Part shown: in pieces, positions 24,446 through 38,900 of the stretch
Position numbering within the stretch: position 1 is the first letter of the stretch
Layout of the letters: every line of letters starts with the position of its first letter
NCBI GenBank assembly: GCA_014529385.2
Contig: CM043946.1
Span: forward strand, 36,566,558-36,630,557
Reading direction: 5' to 3'
DNA from: Adiantum capillus-veneris
Lineage: Eukaryota > Streptophyta > Polypodiopsida > Polypodiales > Pteridaceae
DNA: 64,000 nucleotides
Notes under the pieces: model-generated
Database searches by the model: none
Told to the model about the DNA's origin: nothing
Seen by the model: only the letters and a program-made list of their open reading frames with translations
Program-made: the position numbers and the translations under genes

Positions 24446-26833
24446 TTACAATGGTACTTGGCCAAAACCCATCATTTCTCTATGATCATGAAACTCTTTG
24501 CTTACCTTTGGTAGAGGATGTTCTCTGAGGTTGTCACGATTTCTTTCATGGTTTACACAGACTGTGAGAAATTGGACAGCTCGTTTACCATCTTTGCTAC
24601 GTATTCTAGCATATGCTGAACCATCGTCCATAACCTTTGTTTCTATTCGAACTCCCACAATGTAGGGTTGTCCAAGGATGAGATGATATGAAGATGTATC
24701 CTGAACAAAGAAGTTTTGGTCAATCTTTACATCACCTATTGTCACCTTCACACCTGGACATGCTGCATACAATTCACCGGATGAATTGTTTGCCACTTTT
24801 ACCATCCAGCCATGATCTGTGTCCATCGGCCATTTGCACTTGTTGTAGAGACTCTTTGACATTATGTTTATTTCTGAACCATGGTCAATCAAGGCAACAA
24901 ATGGCTCTTCAAGATCACCTACCTTGACCAAAGTTTCTGTAGTAGCCCTTGCCCAATGACTTCGTGAATAGTAACTCCTAGGAATATCTTCAACTTCTTC
25001 ATCATCATTTGAGAAATGCACTTGCTTCACTCTCCCACTAGATTGGTAGCATCCTACCACAGCTCCATCATTCTCCTTATTTTGCAGTTGCATCCCTTGT
25101 GTCTTTGAGGTTTCCCCTTCAACTTGTGGACGAGAAACTTCAGCAAGGGTTTGCCTCTTTCTCTTGATGATGTCAATGATCTCCTCATGGAATGCACGTT
25201 TTGCAATGCCAAGAACTTCTCCCAGAGTAAACTCAATCTTGCTATTCAAGATCCTTTCCTCCAAGACTTTCTTTAAATCTGTAGCAACCTCAATATCAGA
25301 TTGTAGTTTATAAGTTGGGCCTTTTGTCTTACCTTTCATTGGCTCTTTCTTCTTTCCTGTTGTAGACTCCTCCATGAGTACTTCAGGTGGAGATGCTCCT
25401 TGTGTTGAGGGTGTTTGAGAAGGCATTGAGTCGCTTCTTCCCCCACTTCTAGAAGCTCTTTTTGATGGTCCTTCATCAGCATTCTCACGTCTGCGTTTCT
25501 CTTCTACAATTGCCTCATTTTGTTGGCATTTTGTAATGTAGGCATGCACTGACAATGAGTCCACTGGATCATTCCATCCTGTTTCTAGACGTATGCAATC
25601 ACCTGCTTCATGTAGAATCTCTTTTGTAAGCTTCCCCTTTGTAGCTAATTGCATGACATTTGGCCAAATTTGACCATGATGGTCACTCACTTCTTCATCA
25701 CAAAAATGTTCAATTTTTACTCCATAAGTAGCTGCCTCAACTGAAGAGGTGGCATGCTTGGTTGCCATATCTTCAACTAAGGTTTGCATTCCCCCCTTCC
25801 CAAAGTTAGTTCTCAAGGGTAGACCTGTCTCTCTTAAGTGGATTTTACCATCCTTAAAAAAGACAACATCTTTTGACAAAGCATCACTAAAATCATCACA
25901 ATCCCTTCTTACATGGTTTGTACTATCACACCAAATACATCTATTAACAAACCCTTCTTTGGGCTGTTGTCTTTGCCTAAGAAGTGGCCCTGATGGTTGG
26001 CCTTTTTCTTCAAGCTTTGCAAACTTCACCTTCAAGTCACGCATTCCCTTCACAAGCTCATCTAGCATGGACTCATCAAACTTAGGAGCGATAAAAGTAG
26101 GCTTTACCATTTTGTTAGAAGTTGAGGTGGAAGGACTTGTAGTGTTTACTACCATCTTGTCCCTTCTTCTTTGTCGTTTGGCAAGCAGTGAGACAGCACC
26201 TTCAACCTCATTCCAGTCGGTCTTTAGTCCTTGCTCAGCATCTTTATCTTCAAGAAGAAGCTCCAAATTTTCTTGAAACTCTTTACCTGCAGCTTGTAAG
26301 AAAAGATCTGTCTTCTCTGCATCTAGTGTGGCCCTTTCTGTCCTAGTGAGTTGTGCATAGCGCCGCTCAAATTCTCTAAGTAGCTCTGTTATTGATAGTC
26401 CTTGCTTTGGCTTGACTACCCATTCTAAGAATGTCCTTTTGGTCACTCTCTCAGAGTCCTCCATGAAATATTCCTCCTTTAAAGCTACTTTGAGTTCTTT
26501 CCAATTTCTCCCATGCCCATCTTTAATTGCCCTAACATGCTCCCTAATTTCTGGAGCAACAACTAGCTCAAATCTTTGAATCATCTCACCTTCTGACACG
26601 CGATGCAGCTCCATCTCCTTCACATACTGGCATAAGTACTTGGTTACATCTTTGCCATTGAACTGATCCATTCTGTTGACGACCGCTTGTATGGCCTTCG
26701 TTGCTGAAATATCCCTTCTTTCAGTAGCATGTTGTTGTTGCATGAACATTGCAAATGCTTGAAACATTTGCATTGTTGCTGGGTCAAAATGCATACCCTG
26801 CTGCTCAACATGATCACCCATGGTTACCCACAA
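24446..26833 (-). CDS. A-1 gag-protease polyprotein
   Basis: An intact frame of about 795 codons; ATG at 26833 or, more likely by gag-like composition, 26821. About residues 1-220 form the gag domain (FQAFAMFMQQQHATERR, ERRYAQLTRTERATLDAE). A CX2CX4HX4C knuckle (CIWCDSTNHVRRDC) lies near residue 300. A charged linker with a KGKTKGPTYK stretch follows. The protease is near residue 645 with LIDHGSEINIMSKSLYNKCKW and later HLILGQPYI; the active-site triplet is D-H-G. The pol frame begins 70 bp downstream in another frame, so pol expression would need frameshifting or the junction has decayed. Confidence 0.85.
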   Translation of the reverse strand: MWVTMGDHVEQQGMHFDPATMQMFQAFAMFMQQQHATERRDISATKAIQAVVNRMDQFNGKDVTKYLCQYVKEMELHRVSEGEMIQRFELVVAPEIREHVRAIKDGHGRNWKELKVALKEEYFMEDSERVTKRTFLEWVVKPKQGLSITELLREFERRYAQLTRTERATLDAEKTDLFLQAAGKEFQENLELLLEDKDAEQGLKTDWNEVEGAVSLLAKRQRRRDKMVVNTTSPSTSTSNKMVKPTFIAPKFDESMLDELVKGMRDLKVKFAKLEEKGQPSGPLLRQRQQPKEGFVNRCIWCDSTNHVRRDCDDFSDALSKDVVFFKDGKIHLRETGLPLRTNFGKGGMQTLVEDMATKHATSSVEAATYGVKIEHFCDEEVSDHHGQIWPNVMQLATKGKLTKEILHEAGDCIRLETGWNDPVDSLSVHAYITKCQQNEAIVEEKRRRENADEGPSKRASRSGGRSDSMPSQTPSTQGASPPEVLMEESTTGKKKEPMKGKTKGPTYKLQSDIEVATDLKKVLEERILNSKIEFTLGEVLGIAKRAFHEEIIDIIKRKRQTLAEVSRPQVEGETSKTQGMQLQNKENDGAVVGCYQSSGRVKQVHFSNDDEEVEDIPRSYYSRSHWARATTETLVKVGDLEEPFVALIDHGSEINIMSKSLYNKCKWPMDTDHGWMVKVANNSSGELYAACPGVKVTIGDVKIDQNFFVQDTSSYHLILGQPYIVGVRIETKVMDDGSAYARIRSKDGKRAVQFLTVCVNHERNRDNLREHPLPKVSKEFHDHREMMGFGQVPL

Positions 26834-26850
26834 ACTCTCACCCTAGCAGA

Positions 26851-26868
26851 TTTGCGTCGGGTTCACCA
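26851..26868 (-). other. A-1 primer-binding site candidate
   Basis: In element sense TGGTGAACCCGACGCAAA begins six bases after the 5' LTR end. It starts with TGG as required to pair with a tRNA 3' CCA. I cannot assign the tRNA with certainty. Confidence 0.6.
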
Positions 26869-26874
26869 AAAATA

Positions 26875-28871
26875 TGTCGAGAAATTTGCGGTCTTGCCAG
26901 GAAAGCACCGGGCTTATGGCTGTGAGAGTTTGTGAGAGAACTCAACAAAAACTATATGAAGGAGTTAAACCATAGATGCCATGAAGACTAGGGTTTGGAA
27001 AGAAGTGCAATCAAACAAGACTCACTCTTTCTCTCTTGCATTCACACACACAAAGAAAGAACGCAAAAGAGAATGTCAAAACAATACAAAGATGAAAACA
27101 TCAAGGCTATGGTCATATCGTATCATGGGTAATATGAAAGGGTTAATGGATGAGTTAATGGCATTCAATCTTGGCTGACCAAACAGGCTACGAATTGTTC
27201 TTTGGAATTGTAGTTTTGTGCTTACCATAATATATATATTTTGTCTAGTGATTGTGATTAATTGTGTGTACAAATCCTCTTGGTTCATAGCAAGATAACT
27301 ACGCTTACATCAAAAGAAAAATTATAGTCTATGAGAGGTAGTATGATGGGATCCGGTGATAGAAGTATTTCATTGAGCCTTTCAGGGCCGAAGAGAAACA
27401 CTATACGTTGTTGAAAGTGTATTTTATGGCTAATCCATACGTTAATTCTAATAGATCGTACAGAGTGAAAGCGATAGAAATGATCATCATGTGGGTTATT
27501 CATCTAGGATAGTATGTGAGAAATGTAGATATGAGAGAAGTGAAGAGATGAGAAGTTTCCCTCCCAAGCCCTATTCTTGCACGTAGGCAATAAGGATACT
27601 GCGGGGAGAGATGTACCTGTAGCAAAGAGAACCTAGAGAGGATGAATGAATGAGAGAGATAGGTTTGGTTAAGGAGATGATATTAGATACATATATATAT
27701 GTTGGATTAGAGATGAAAATGAAAACAACAAGAAATCAAGAAAACATCAATGTAGAACACATCTTACTTGAAACCCTTCGGCACCATTATTGATGGAGAG
27801 AGAAGAAGAGTGGATAATTCCACTTTGATTGATACGCCAAGTACAACACCTTCTTTGATTAGAGTTGATCCTCCAAGGATGGCATACAAGAATGGCTAGT
27901 TTTCCTCTAGGAGAAAGTGTAGGCTTGGGCTTATGTTAATGGGGCTAAGTACAATTAGGCATTACTACTCACTCCCTCAAGAATTCCTCTCATCAATGGC
28001 TTGAATGCTTGAGTTCCTTCCAAGGACGAAGAGGTCCCCTTTTATAGGTGAAGGGAACCCACAAGGGTTTACACAAGAAGAGAGGAGCCAGTGTGAACAG
28101 GAATTGGAAAAGTTGGAAATGAGCTGTCCCTGCATGATGTGGGTAGACTGGGGTCCAGTATTTTGATCATATCTCCTCAACCGTAGCTCCAAATAAAAAA
28201 GTAAAAATATGGGCAGAAACTTCAGCTCATTAGCTACGTTTTTCATTTAAAAATGATTCTCCAATTCGGATTGGAACCTTGTGTAAAAAATTCATCAAAA
28301 TAGGGTCCATTTATGGCAGCAAAAGTCTTCATGTGGTCTCCTTAGCCTTGACTTTCATTTAATTCCCAAGGACACCTCATGCCATATGAAAGCATGAAAT
28401 TTCTCCTTGACAAAGTTTTGTAACCATGCTTGCAATAATGCATTAAAATAAGTGTATCTTTGAAATCATGCCACCTAGTGTCCCACTAGGATTTGATTCT
28501 CTCCTAGTAGCTATTTAAAAAGAAATATAAGAAAAGTATAAAAAATACATAGAATATATATATATTGGAGTTTACCCTAGATATAGGATCTAGCTAGGGT
28601 GTGAGATGATAATGAAATAGTAGAAATAAAGAATCAATGCTTTTTGCCCCAAGTTAAAGAGGCGGAGCTATTGACACTTTTCCCATAGTATTTTTTGATG
28701 GTAAAGTAAGAATACATTACCCTTGAGATAAATAATAAGATGAGATAGAAAGCTTATTTTTATACTTACATATGCATATGTACATTATAGGAAATATAAT
28801 TATGTATCTAAAAAGTTACAAGATAACTCTTGTAGCATGCGTTCCCACTATGTACATGTCACAGCACGACA
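26875..28871 (-). repeat. A-1 5' LTR, complete (1,997 bp)
   Basis: Begins TGTCGTGCTG and ends TTCTCGACA in element sense, so the termini form the short inverted repeat TGTCG/CGACA. It matches the complete A-2 LTR (57833-59843) throughout. The flank outside it begins ACGTGTGCC. Confidence 0.9.
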
Positions 28872-29399
28872 ACGTGTGCCGTTTTTGACCAATTTTCATA
28901 AAATAGAAATTAGACCACTCTTAAGCACAACTTAATGGCCTTTTAAGTGCTACATAGCTAGCATGGGTAAGCTACGTAGTTAGCATGGGTAATTATAAAG
29001 ATGTTTTCATGCTTCTAATAGCTGGAGAGTCTATGTATCGGAAGTTATGGCCCATTTATGAAAAACTCTTTATATTGATTTATTAGTAAAATTCACACTT
29101 TGATGAATATTTTGAAGGTGTTTTTAAAATCATAAGGCAAGCTTCAGTGTGGTCATTGAGTGATTACTATATAACTCTTCTTCCTTGAGTTTTGGGGCCC
29201 CTAAGACCGTAAATAGAAAACAACACGGAGGTGGGAGTGATTTTGCAGTTTACCAAAATCAAACTCATTTTGAGTTATGCTCATATTTCTTAAAATTTCT
29301 AAATTTCACTGAATCAACATGGTGCATTTTGAATCTTAGCTCCAAGTAAAATGATACAATCTCAATTTGGCATGAGCTTGATAGGTTTATAAGTGATAT
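28872..29399. other. No gene recognised
   Basis: AT-rich DNA between the A-1 LTR and a decayed gypsy pol gene; it is probably the leader or gag portion of that older element but shows no recognisable motif. Confidence 0.4.
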
Positions 29400-31530
29400 A
29401 GAATGCCACGTTGTGGAAGCCAGTTTTAGTGCAGCCACAATAGTCCAAACAAGAGAAGGAACAAAAAAAACAATAGCTAGAACGGGTAATGAGACAACCT
29501 TGGATTTGCAAAATGAGTCCAAAGAGCCGCATAAAGTGACTATGTTGGGTAAAAATAAAGAAGTTAGAAGGCAAAGCAGGAAAAAAAGAAGCCCAAGTTC
29601 ATCCAAAAAGGTAATCCATATGGAAGAGCCAAGCTTGTTGGACTCTTTGATGGAGCACAAGATCTTGCTGAAAAGGCTACTTGATCTATTCCCAAGGTTC
29701 AAGGACAGGGTGTTCAGTCACCTAATGCAAGACATGAACAAAAATTCCAAGGTAGCGCAACCCTTGAGTGAATGCCAAATCGCCTAGTCTAAAGAAGTTA
29801 TGAACACTAGGGATGATAATGTGGCATGCATGAATAAATCTAGCAATCAAGGGAAAAGAAATGAAGGGGGTGGTCCTTGATGGAGGCTCCAAAGTCAAGT
29901 AATCTCTGAGGAAGCAAGAAGAGATTAAAGCTTGACTTCAAACCCATTTCATTCAACATTAGAATGGTTGATATTAGCACAGTGATCCCAAAAGATTGTT
30001 AAGGAATGTCAAAGCCAATATCAATGGCATGAAATTTCTCCTATATCTGGTAGTCATACCGATGCAAAAGGGAGACGATTGCTAGGTATCAACTACAGCT
30101 AGGGAGGCCTTGGTTGAGGGATGCCAAATAGTGAAGCATGATTGGGACAAAGACAAAATATCTATGAGAAAAGAAAAGAAAAGAATATCTTTGGGAACAA
30201 CAAGGCAAAAAGAGAATTGTCCTTAACATAGAAGCATGTAGAGACATGGAAGAAGGACTCACGCAACATGGCAAAAGGACTGGAATATGATAAAGAGGAG
30301 GCACTATCGAAGCAAAACTTGGATCTAATGCCTCTATTCTTAGTTCCCATGGATTGGCTATTAGAGAAGGTTAGCAAAAAATGGAAGCTGGGAATGAAAA
30401 ATCTGAAGGACTTAGTGCAAAGAAATGAGCCAAGAAAAAGCCTAGTACAAAGGAAAAGTGAACAAGCCAAGAAGGATGTGAAGGCATGGATGTAAGAGTA
30501 AGCGTTAAAAGAGGCAAAACCACCTGTACAAGTAAAACTTGATCAACCACAAGAGGTCAATATAGGCATGCTAGAGGAAGAAAAGATGGTGAAAATCAGT
30601 ACATAACACAAAAAGGAGTTCCAAGAACAACTACTTATGTTGTTGGAAGAATACAAGGATGTGTTTTCTTGGTCATACACAGACACAAAAGCCAGAAACC
30701 CAAATTTTACGAGCAGAAGATTAATTTGAATAAGGAGCAATGCTGGTCAAACAACCAAGATAAAGAATGGACACAAACTATGCCAAACAAATGAAAGAGG
30801 AAATTGATAGACTATTGAGGGTTCATATATCCGATAGACAAAGCCACATGGATGTCTCCCATAGTAGTGGTCCCCATAAAGAATATAAAAATCAAGGTAT
30901 GGGTTGACTAGAGATGGATTAATGTGGCGACCATCCCAAACCCATTTCCCTTGCAATGAGGTGGCCAAAAAGGAAATGTATACCTTCTTAGATGGTTTTA
31001 GTGGTTACAACCAAGTGAAGATGGCTCTGGAAGACAGAGATAAAATGGAATTTGTCATATAATGGAGAGTTTTTGTGGCCACAATGATGATGTTTGGTCT
31101 GAAGAATGCACCAGCCACATTTCAAAGGATGGTGCAAGAAATATCTTATGACTACCTGACTGATTTTATGACATTCTTTGTGGATGATTTCAGTGTAGTA
31201 GGAGACAAGGTCAAGCACCTTTTCCATTTAAGGCTATGCTTGTAGAGATGCAGCGATACACGAATAAAAATTAACCTTGAAAAGTGTGCATTTTTAGTTA
31301 AGTCTGGAGCCCTCCTAGAACACATTGTGTCAAAGCAAGGGATCATGATTGATCCTAAAAAGGTGAAAGCCATTCTAGATATCAAACCATCAACAACAAC
31401 AGAGCACCTGGAAAGTTTCCTAGGTAAATTAAAATGCCATTCTCAATTTGTAAGATATATTGCTCATCTAGCATGCCAGCTATATATGCTCATTATAAAA
31501 GATGTACAATCTATATGGTCACCATAATGC
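29400..31530 (+). pseudogene. Heavily decayed Ty3/gypsy pol
   Basis: Frames change often, but the plus strand keeps an ordered series of pol motifs: a protease-like VVLDGGSKVK near 29868; EYKDVFSWSYTD near 30650, the usual start of RT; WMSPIVVVPIKN near 30850; FGLKNAPATFQRMVQE near 31095; the catalytic box FFVDDFSVVGD near 31175; and INLEKCAFLVKSG near 31270 with FLGKLKCHSQFVRYI near 31425. Many stops and shifts make it an old relic. The GLKNAPATFQR and VDDFSV phrasing suits the Athila/Tat side of plant gypsy elements. Confidence 0.7.
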
Positions 31531-33805
<2,275 letters not shown>

Positions 33806-34045
33806 CACTACAAGAGGTTGTGTGCTTTTGTGACGCTCTTAGAGACGGAAATACACTGGGTTTTTATAACCCCCGGCATTGCTAAAACCGTCGCTAACAG
33901 CGTCGCTACGAGAGCGTCGCTATCTGCGTCGCTATAGGCGTCGCTATATAGCGACGCCTATAGCGACGCTCTCACAAAAGAGTATAGCGACGCATATAGC
34001 GACGCTACAGAGCCATAAATAGCGACGCTTATAGCGACGCCTGAG
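33806..34045. repeat. CACTA-2 left terminus and subterminal repeats
   Basis: After CACTACAAGAGG come about a dozen copies of GCGACGCT or its complement AGCGTCGC in both orientations. Positions 33926-33969 form a perfect 44-bp palindrome centred on GCTATATAGC. Such repeats are the usual binding sites of the CACTA accessory protein. Confidence 0.85.
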
Positions 34046-34405
34046 AGAATATTTTTTTGGTGGCAGGGCATTGAATGCCCTGCCACCCATCAACCATATT
34101 GTACTTGATTCACTTTTTAAAAAAAGTGCAAAGGTAAATAATAGACCCAAAATAGTCACCGACAAGACGCATTGTTTGCAAAATTGACAATTGTACACAT
34201 CATAGACAAACTGAATTGATTGGCAAATGTAATAATGACAATTGTACAACATCATAGGCATAAAGAATTGATTGGCAAAAGGAATTGCGGTGACAAATGT
34301 AATAATATACATGGTTCAAAAAGACGTATAAAATCCGTCTCATGATACATAAGCTATGAGAAACCCTAAACTAATGCTATCTAGCTACGGCTAAACTGAC
34401 GACGT

Positions 34406-35720
34406 CTAATCAGATGTCTCATCGCGTCCAAGCGGCGTATCTGTCGGATTCTGCAAAAGAAGACAATAAGACAGCTTTCAGTAAGTATAAACATATAACG
34501 ACATTTATAAAACAATACAAAAAATAAAAAAGAGTAAACCCTAATACTAACCATGCCACCGCGAGAACTGAGAATGTCCATCAGGGCGTTTAAGCCCTTC
34601 CTGCCTGCGTACTCGCGCTCGTACGGTGTGGGATCACGTCCTGTCATCGACCACTGTCAAAACATACAAAGATTTCATTATGTTAGAACTAAAAAACTCA
34701 TAAACCCTAAACTATCGAACATGCATAAAGAGCAATGTGAAAAGACTTACAAAATCGGCCTCAAATGATGCCCATCCACCGCTCCCCAAGTGGTGCGAGC
34801 TCCCTGCCTCTACTCGCGCTCTGGCTGCATCCTTTTGTTGCTTCCACTTGTCGGGATTCTCGCGCGCTGCTTTCTTCGCATTCTTCCAATCTTCTTTGGC
34901 CAGCCAATCTGGCCTATTCCACCCATTCTTGATTGCTTTTTGCACTTCGGAACGCTTGTGTTTGCAGTATTCGCGCATTCGAATCTTCATCAGGTCTTCA
35001 TTGAAGCGCTGATCCCGTGTTGGAACGGGAAACTCATCATGAAGTATGCTGATGACTCTGTTTTTTAAATCACTTGGTACTTCACTCCATTTGTTTAGTA
35101 TATAGTGTCTAAACAGCTGAGAGCAAAGACCAGGCATGCGCGAGATCACCTTCTTGCCGTCATCATCCATGATGATGCCGCCGCTGATGTCGATGGAGTA
35201 AGGCAAGCCCTCTGGCCGGTGACGCGTGAACCTGGGTGTCCCGGCAGGGGTCTCTAGCGGCGTGTCGATGGGGGTACGGACGTCAGGTGTCTCCACCGGC
35301 GTCTGGGCCCCGAAGCGAGGAGTGTCGAGTAGGGTGGCTCCTGGTGGAGTAGGTAGAGGTGTGTAGCTTCTAGGAACAGTCAGCCGTGCAAAACCTGGCG
35401 TAGATGGCGATGCTGTGGCTGGTGTGGGGGGCGGGCAAAGAAGGGGAGGGTAAAGAGCCTCGTCGAACACGAGGCGGTGTGGAGGCATCGGTGGCGGAAT
35501 CCCCACAACAACCGCCACCGCCACCACTAGAGCGCCGGTGTCTAGACGAGTGTGACGCTCGTCTCGTCGACGCCGAAGCTTCGGAGCGCGCCGAATGCTC
35601 CGAAAGAGAGGGAGATGCGGATGGTGTAGGAACGCGCGATGATGCGCCAGAGCGATGACGCTCCACGTACCACTGTCTCTGCTGCGGTGACAAAGAAGAA
35701 AGAAACTCCTCATCATCCAT
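34406..35720 (-). pseudogene. CACTA-2 accessory protein gene, one frameshift
   Basis: Exons 35720-34751, 34653-34552 and 34450-34406 correspond to those of CACTA-1. Exon 1 is 970 nt against 939 in CACTA-1: 30 nt extra encode KIRMREYCKH-type residues, and one extra G in the G run near 35427 shifts the frame after about 98 codons. The C-terminal block with HHLGSGGWASFEADF and the last exon ending GRDETSD are otherwise intact. The frameshift in a homopolymer could be an assembly or sequencing error. Confidence 0.75.
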
Positions 35721-35992
35721 ACCTGCATTAAACACACGAATATTTAAACTTAATATTGAATGAATAGAGTAGACAATGACGCAAAGACCATTAAATACAA
35801 TGACGTAATGACGCATATAAATACAATGACGCAATGAATCGAGTGGTAGAAGAGGCAAGTCGAAAACTCAGAATTTTCAATCAAAAGATGTGAGCGCGAG
35901 TAGAAAAGAGCGTTACACACCATGGAAGCTACTTAGAGAGCTAGAGCTTTTACAGCACGGAGCAAAATTGTTCAAATACAATATTTGTGGCT

Positions 35993-38900
35993 TTAAGAGA
36001 TCTCTCTCTCATCCTCGCATAACTCAGCATAACTTCCTATATCTATATAGAGCTCTCCGTTTAAACACATATCCTCTGTTTCATTTTGTAGCTCCTCTGC
36101 ATGCACCCCATATAGAGTAGTAGCATCTTGATGCTCGTCTGGCACCACCGCAGCGGCTTCTGATTGAGCATCTTCTCTGATCTCCTCCATTGATGTCGTT
36201 GTGATTGGCACATGGTAGCCTTCATACGTCCTTGCACTACGAGGGGCTACCTCTATGACGTACCACCAGTTTGATGTAGACTTTGTAGGATGAAATACTA
36301 CCTGCCAGAGCCACATAACTTACATGAGAGCTTTCAAGCACATAACTTGTAAAAGGGGGATGTTAACTATTTATATACTTACTTGTTCACAATGCTCGGG
36401 TAGTACGAAAGTGTCTCTTAGGTCAGTCCATTTCTTAGTAGAATCCACCTCAAGAAAACCAGACTCTCCTCTACGCACAGTAGCGTTTCGACCCTCCATG
36501 ATTATCTTGAACCATTGCACGTCGAACAAGTCGACAAAAAATCCTCTGTAATCGATCCTCAAAATCTCTTGCAGCGTGCCGAAGTAAGTGAGTTCCGCCA
36601 CCACGGGATCTGCATCAGAGGAACGTCGTCGACTAGACTGTTCAAATTTTGCCATGATTCCACAATCTTGAGTAAAACGCTTTTTGTCGATTCGTTCCAC
36701 CCTAAAATGTCGACCTTTACACCATGCTGCTGTGTATGACTTATACTACAACGAACAAAGATTATGAGTGGCCGTTCAAACGTTTATAAATAAAGTCACT
36801 TGCTAGTCGTACATTGCAAACTTACCTTGGTCGTGCAACCCCGAGAGTACTCCCACTCTTCTTCAGTCACTTCGTCACCGCATTGTTGTGCGCTTTTCAA
36901 TTGGTTGTGCAACCATCTTAAGCTCATGAAGGTTGGTAGGCTCTCCAGAACCGCTGGATAGTGCATCGGTGGTCGTCTTCCCCGTCTCCACTCGATTCGT
37001 GCCCTTTGTCGCTCTTGCTTTGCATCCTCATATTGTGAAATCCACTTTTGCATCATTGGATTGTGAAGCATGCAAAATCGGTTGATTTTAGCCTCTAGAT
37101 CTTCCGTCATCTTCTTCTCAACACCGAGATTGCACATGACAATCCCAGATATGCGCTCATCATCTATGGTTCGCCATAGCGTGTCCCGGGATTTATCAAA
37201 TCCGTCTAGCCACTCTCCAATGTACACTAGGGACTCTGATACCAACCAACCTTCTACCATGCTACCCTCCGGACGTGCCTTTTGACGCACATATCCCTTA
37301 AGCGTTTTCATGAAACGCTCTAAGAAGAACATCCATCTGGAATGAACTGTGCCAGCTATTTCCACCTCATCAACTATGTGAATAAGAAGATGCACCTGAA
37401 TGGTTAGCATTGTAGTAGGAAAATGTTTCTCAAACATGCACACAAGCTCCGCAGCATTTAGTTTGGCGAATGGTATGGAGTCTACGTTGATCTCCTTTTG
37501 TGAGATCCATTGCACCAGCTTTGCAAGTTTGTAGATTGTGTTACGGATGTCGAGAGACAAACATCCCTCAATGGCAACCGGTAAAATAAACTGTAAAGTA
37601 TGTGCAGCAATGATATTAAAGTCCACATTTTATGCAATGATATTAAAGTCCACTATGAACGTACCTGACACATTTTATGCCAATCGTGTGACTTCAAACC
37701 GGTAAGCTTTCCTTCTTTAGTAAAACACGTTCGGAGCGAGTGCATTACGCCAGTGGGGGTCCGCAAAGATCGAATGGCCTCTTTTACTTTGCGTTCTTGG
37801 GCTCCTGTGAAAATCCATGGTGCTTTAGGAAGTTTTATCGATCCATCAGACGCTGTTTGCGGCCAATATTGCTCCATACGATCCACATTTCTAAGGTCAA
37901 CTCTGGCTCCCAAAGTATCTTTCTTGCCGGTCAAATGGTCCCATAGTAGATTACCCACATTCTTGAATATGTGCATTGGATCGAGCAAGTGATTGATCAC
38001 GAGTCGGGGCCAGTATGGTAACTCGTACCATAGAGATAGTCTCTTCATCCCTGGAGGCAATCCGTCATCGCACATCTCCTTCTGCTCTAACCATGCTTGT
38101 GCAGACATCCTTGGTGGCTCTCTTCCCAAAAAGCCGTCGCGTAACACATGATTCTCCGGAAGATACGCTTGATGACCTTCGTAGATTTGCTTATTCAGTG
38201 AGGGTGCCCTACGTGCATTCAGTCTAGGTCCACATGTGACACATGCTCTGTATCCGCTTGTTTGAAGCCCTGCATGTATACACATGATAATAGATCAACT
38301 ATGGGGAAAAACAAGATTTACAGTGTCTGAGAGAGGAGTGTCAATAGATCACCTGAGCATTCTGTTAGCCCGGGATAGTCATGCATGGTCCACATTAGAA
38401 TACCTCTCATCAAAGCATTCCGTCGTCCTGTGTGTCGGCTCATATCCACCACCTCTATGCCAATCCACAATTGTTGTAGCTCTTCCAATAGTGGACGAAG
38501 ATACACATCCATATTCCCCACTTTATATCGCCCTGGCACAATCAAGCTTAGCCATAGGTGCCCCTTCTTCGTAGTGAACCACGGGGGAATGTTGTAGTTG
38601 ACGATGACAACGGGCCATACACTGTAAGATGTTGATCTTTGACCAAAAGGATTTACGCCATCCATAGCCAGGCCTAAGCGCAAATTTCGAGCTTCCCTGG
38701 CAAAATCCGACCATGTTCCATCTATATGTTTCCAGGCTGCGCAATCTGCAGGAATTCGTAGCACACCATCCGAAGATTTATTCTCCTCATGCCATGATGC
38801 TAGGGCGGCCATGGACTTACATTCGAAGAAATGCTTGATGCGAGGAAGCAAAGGAAAATGTCGCAAAACCTTTTGTGGAATTTTTGTCCCGTGGAGATCT

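Larger units (their letters stand above)
19336..28871 (-). mobile_element. Ty3/gypsy family A element A-1
   Basis: In minus orientation: 5' LTR 28871-26875, primer-binding site, gag-protease gene, pol (RT, RNase H, integrase), polypurine tract, 3' LTR 20859-19336. The 3' LTR lacks about its last 480 bp, so no target-site duplication can be checked. Gag-protease is open; pol has frameshifts. The two LTRs differ by eye at only about 20 positions over 1.5 kb, indicating a fairly recent insertion. Confidence 0.9.
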
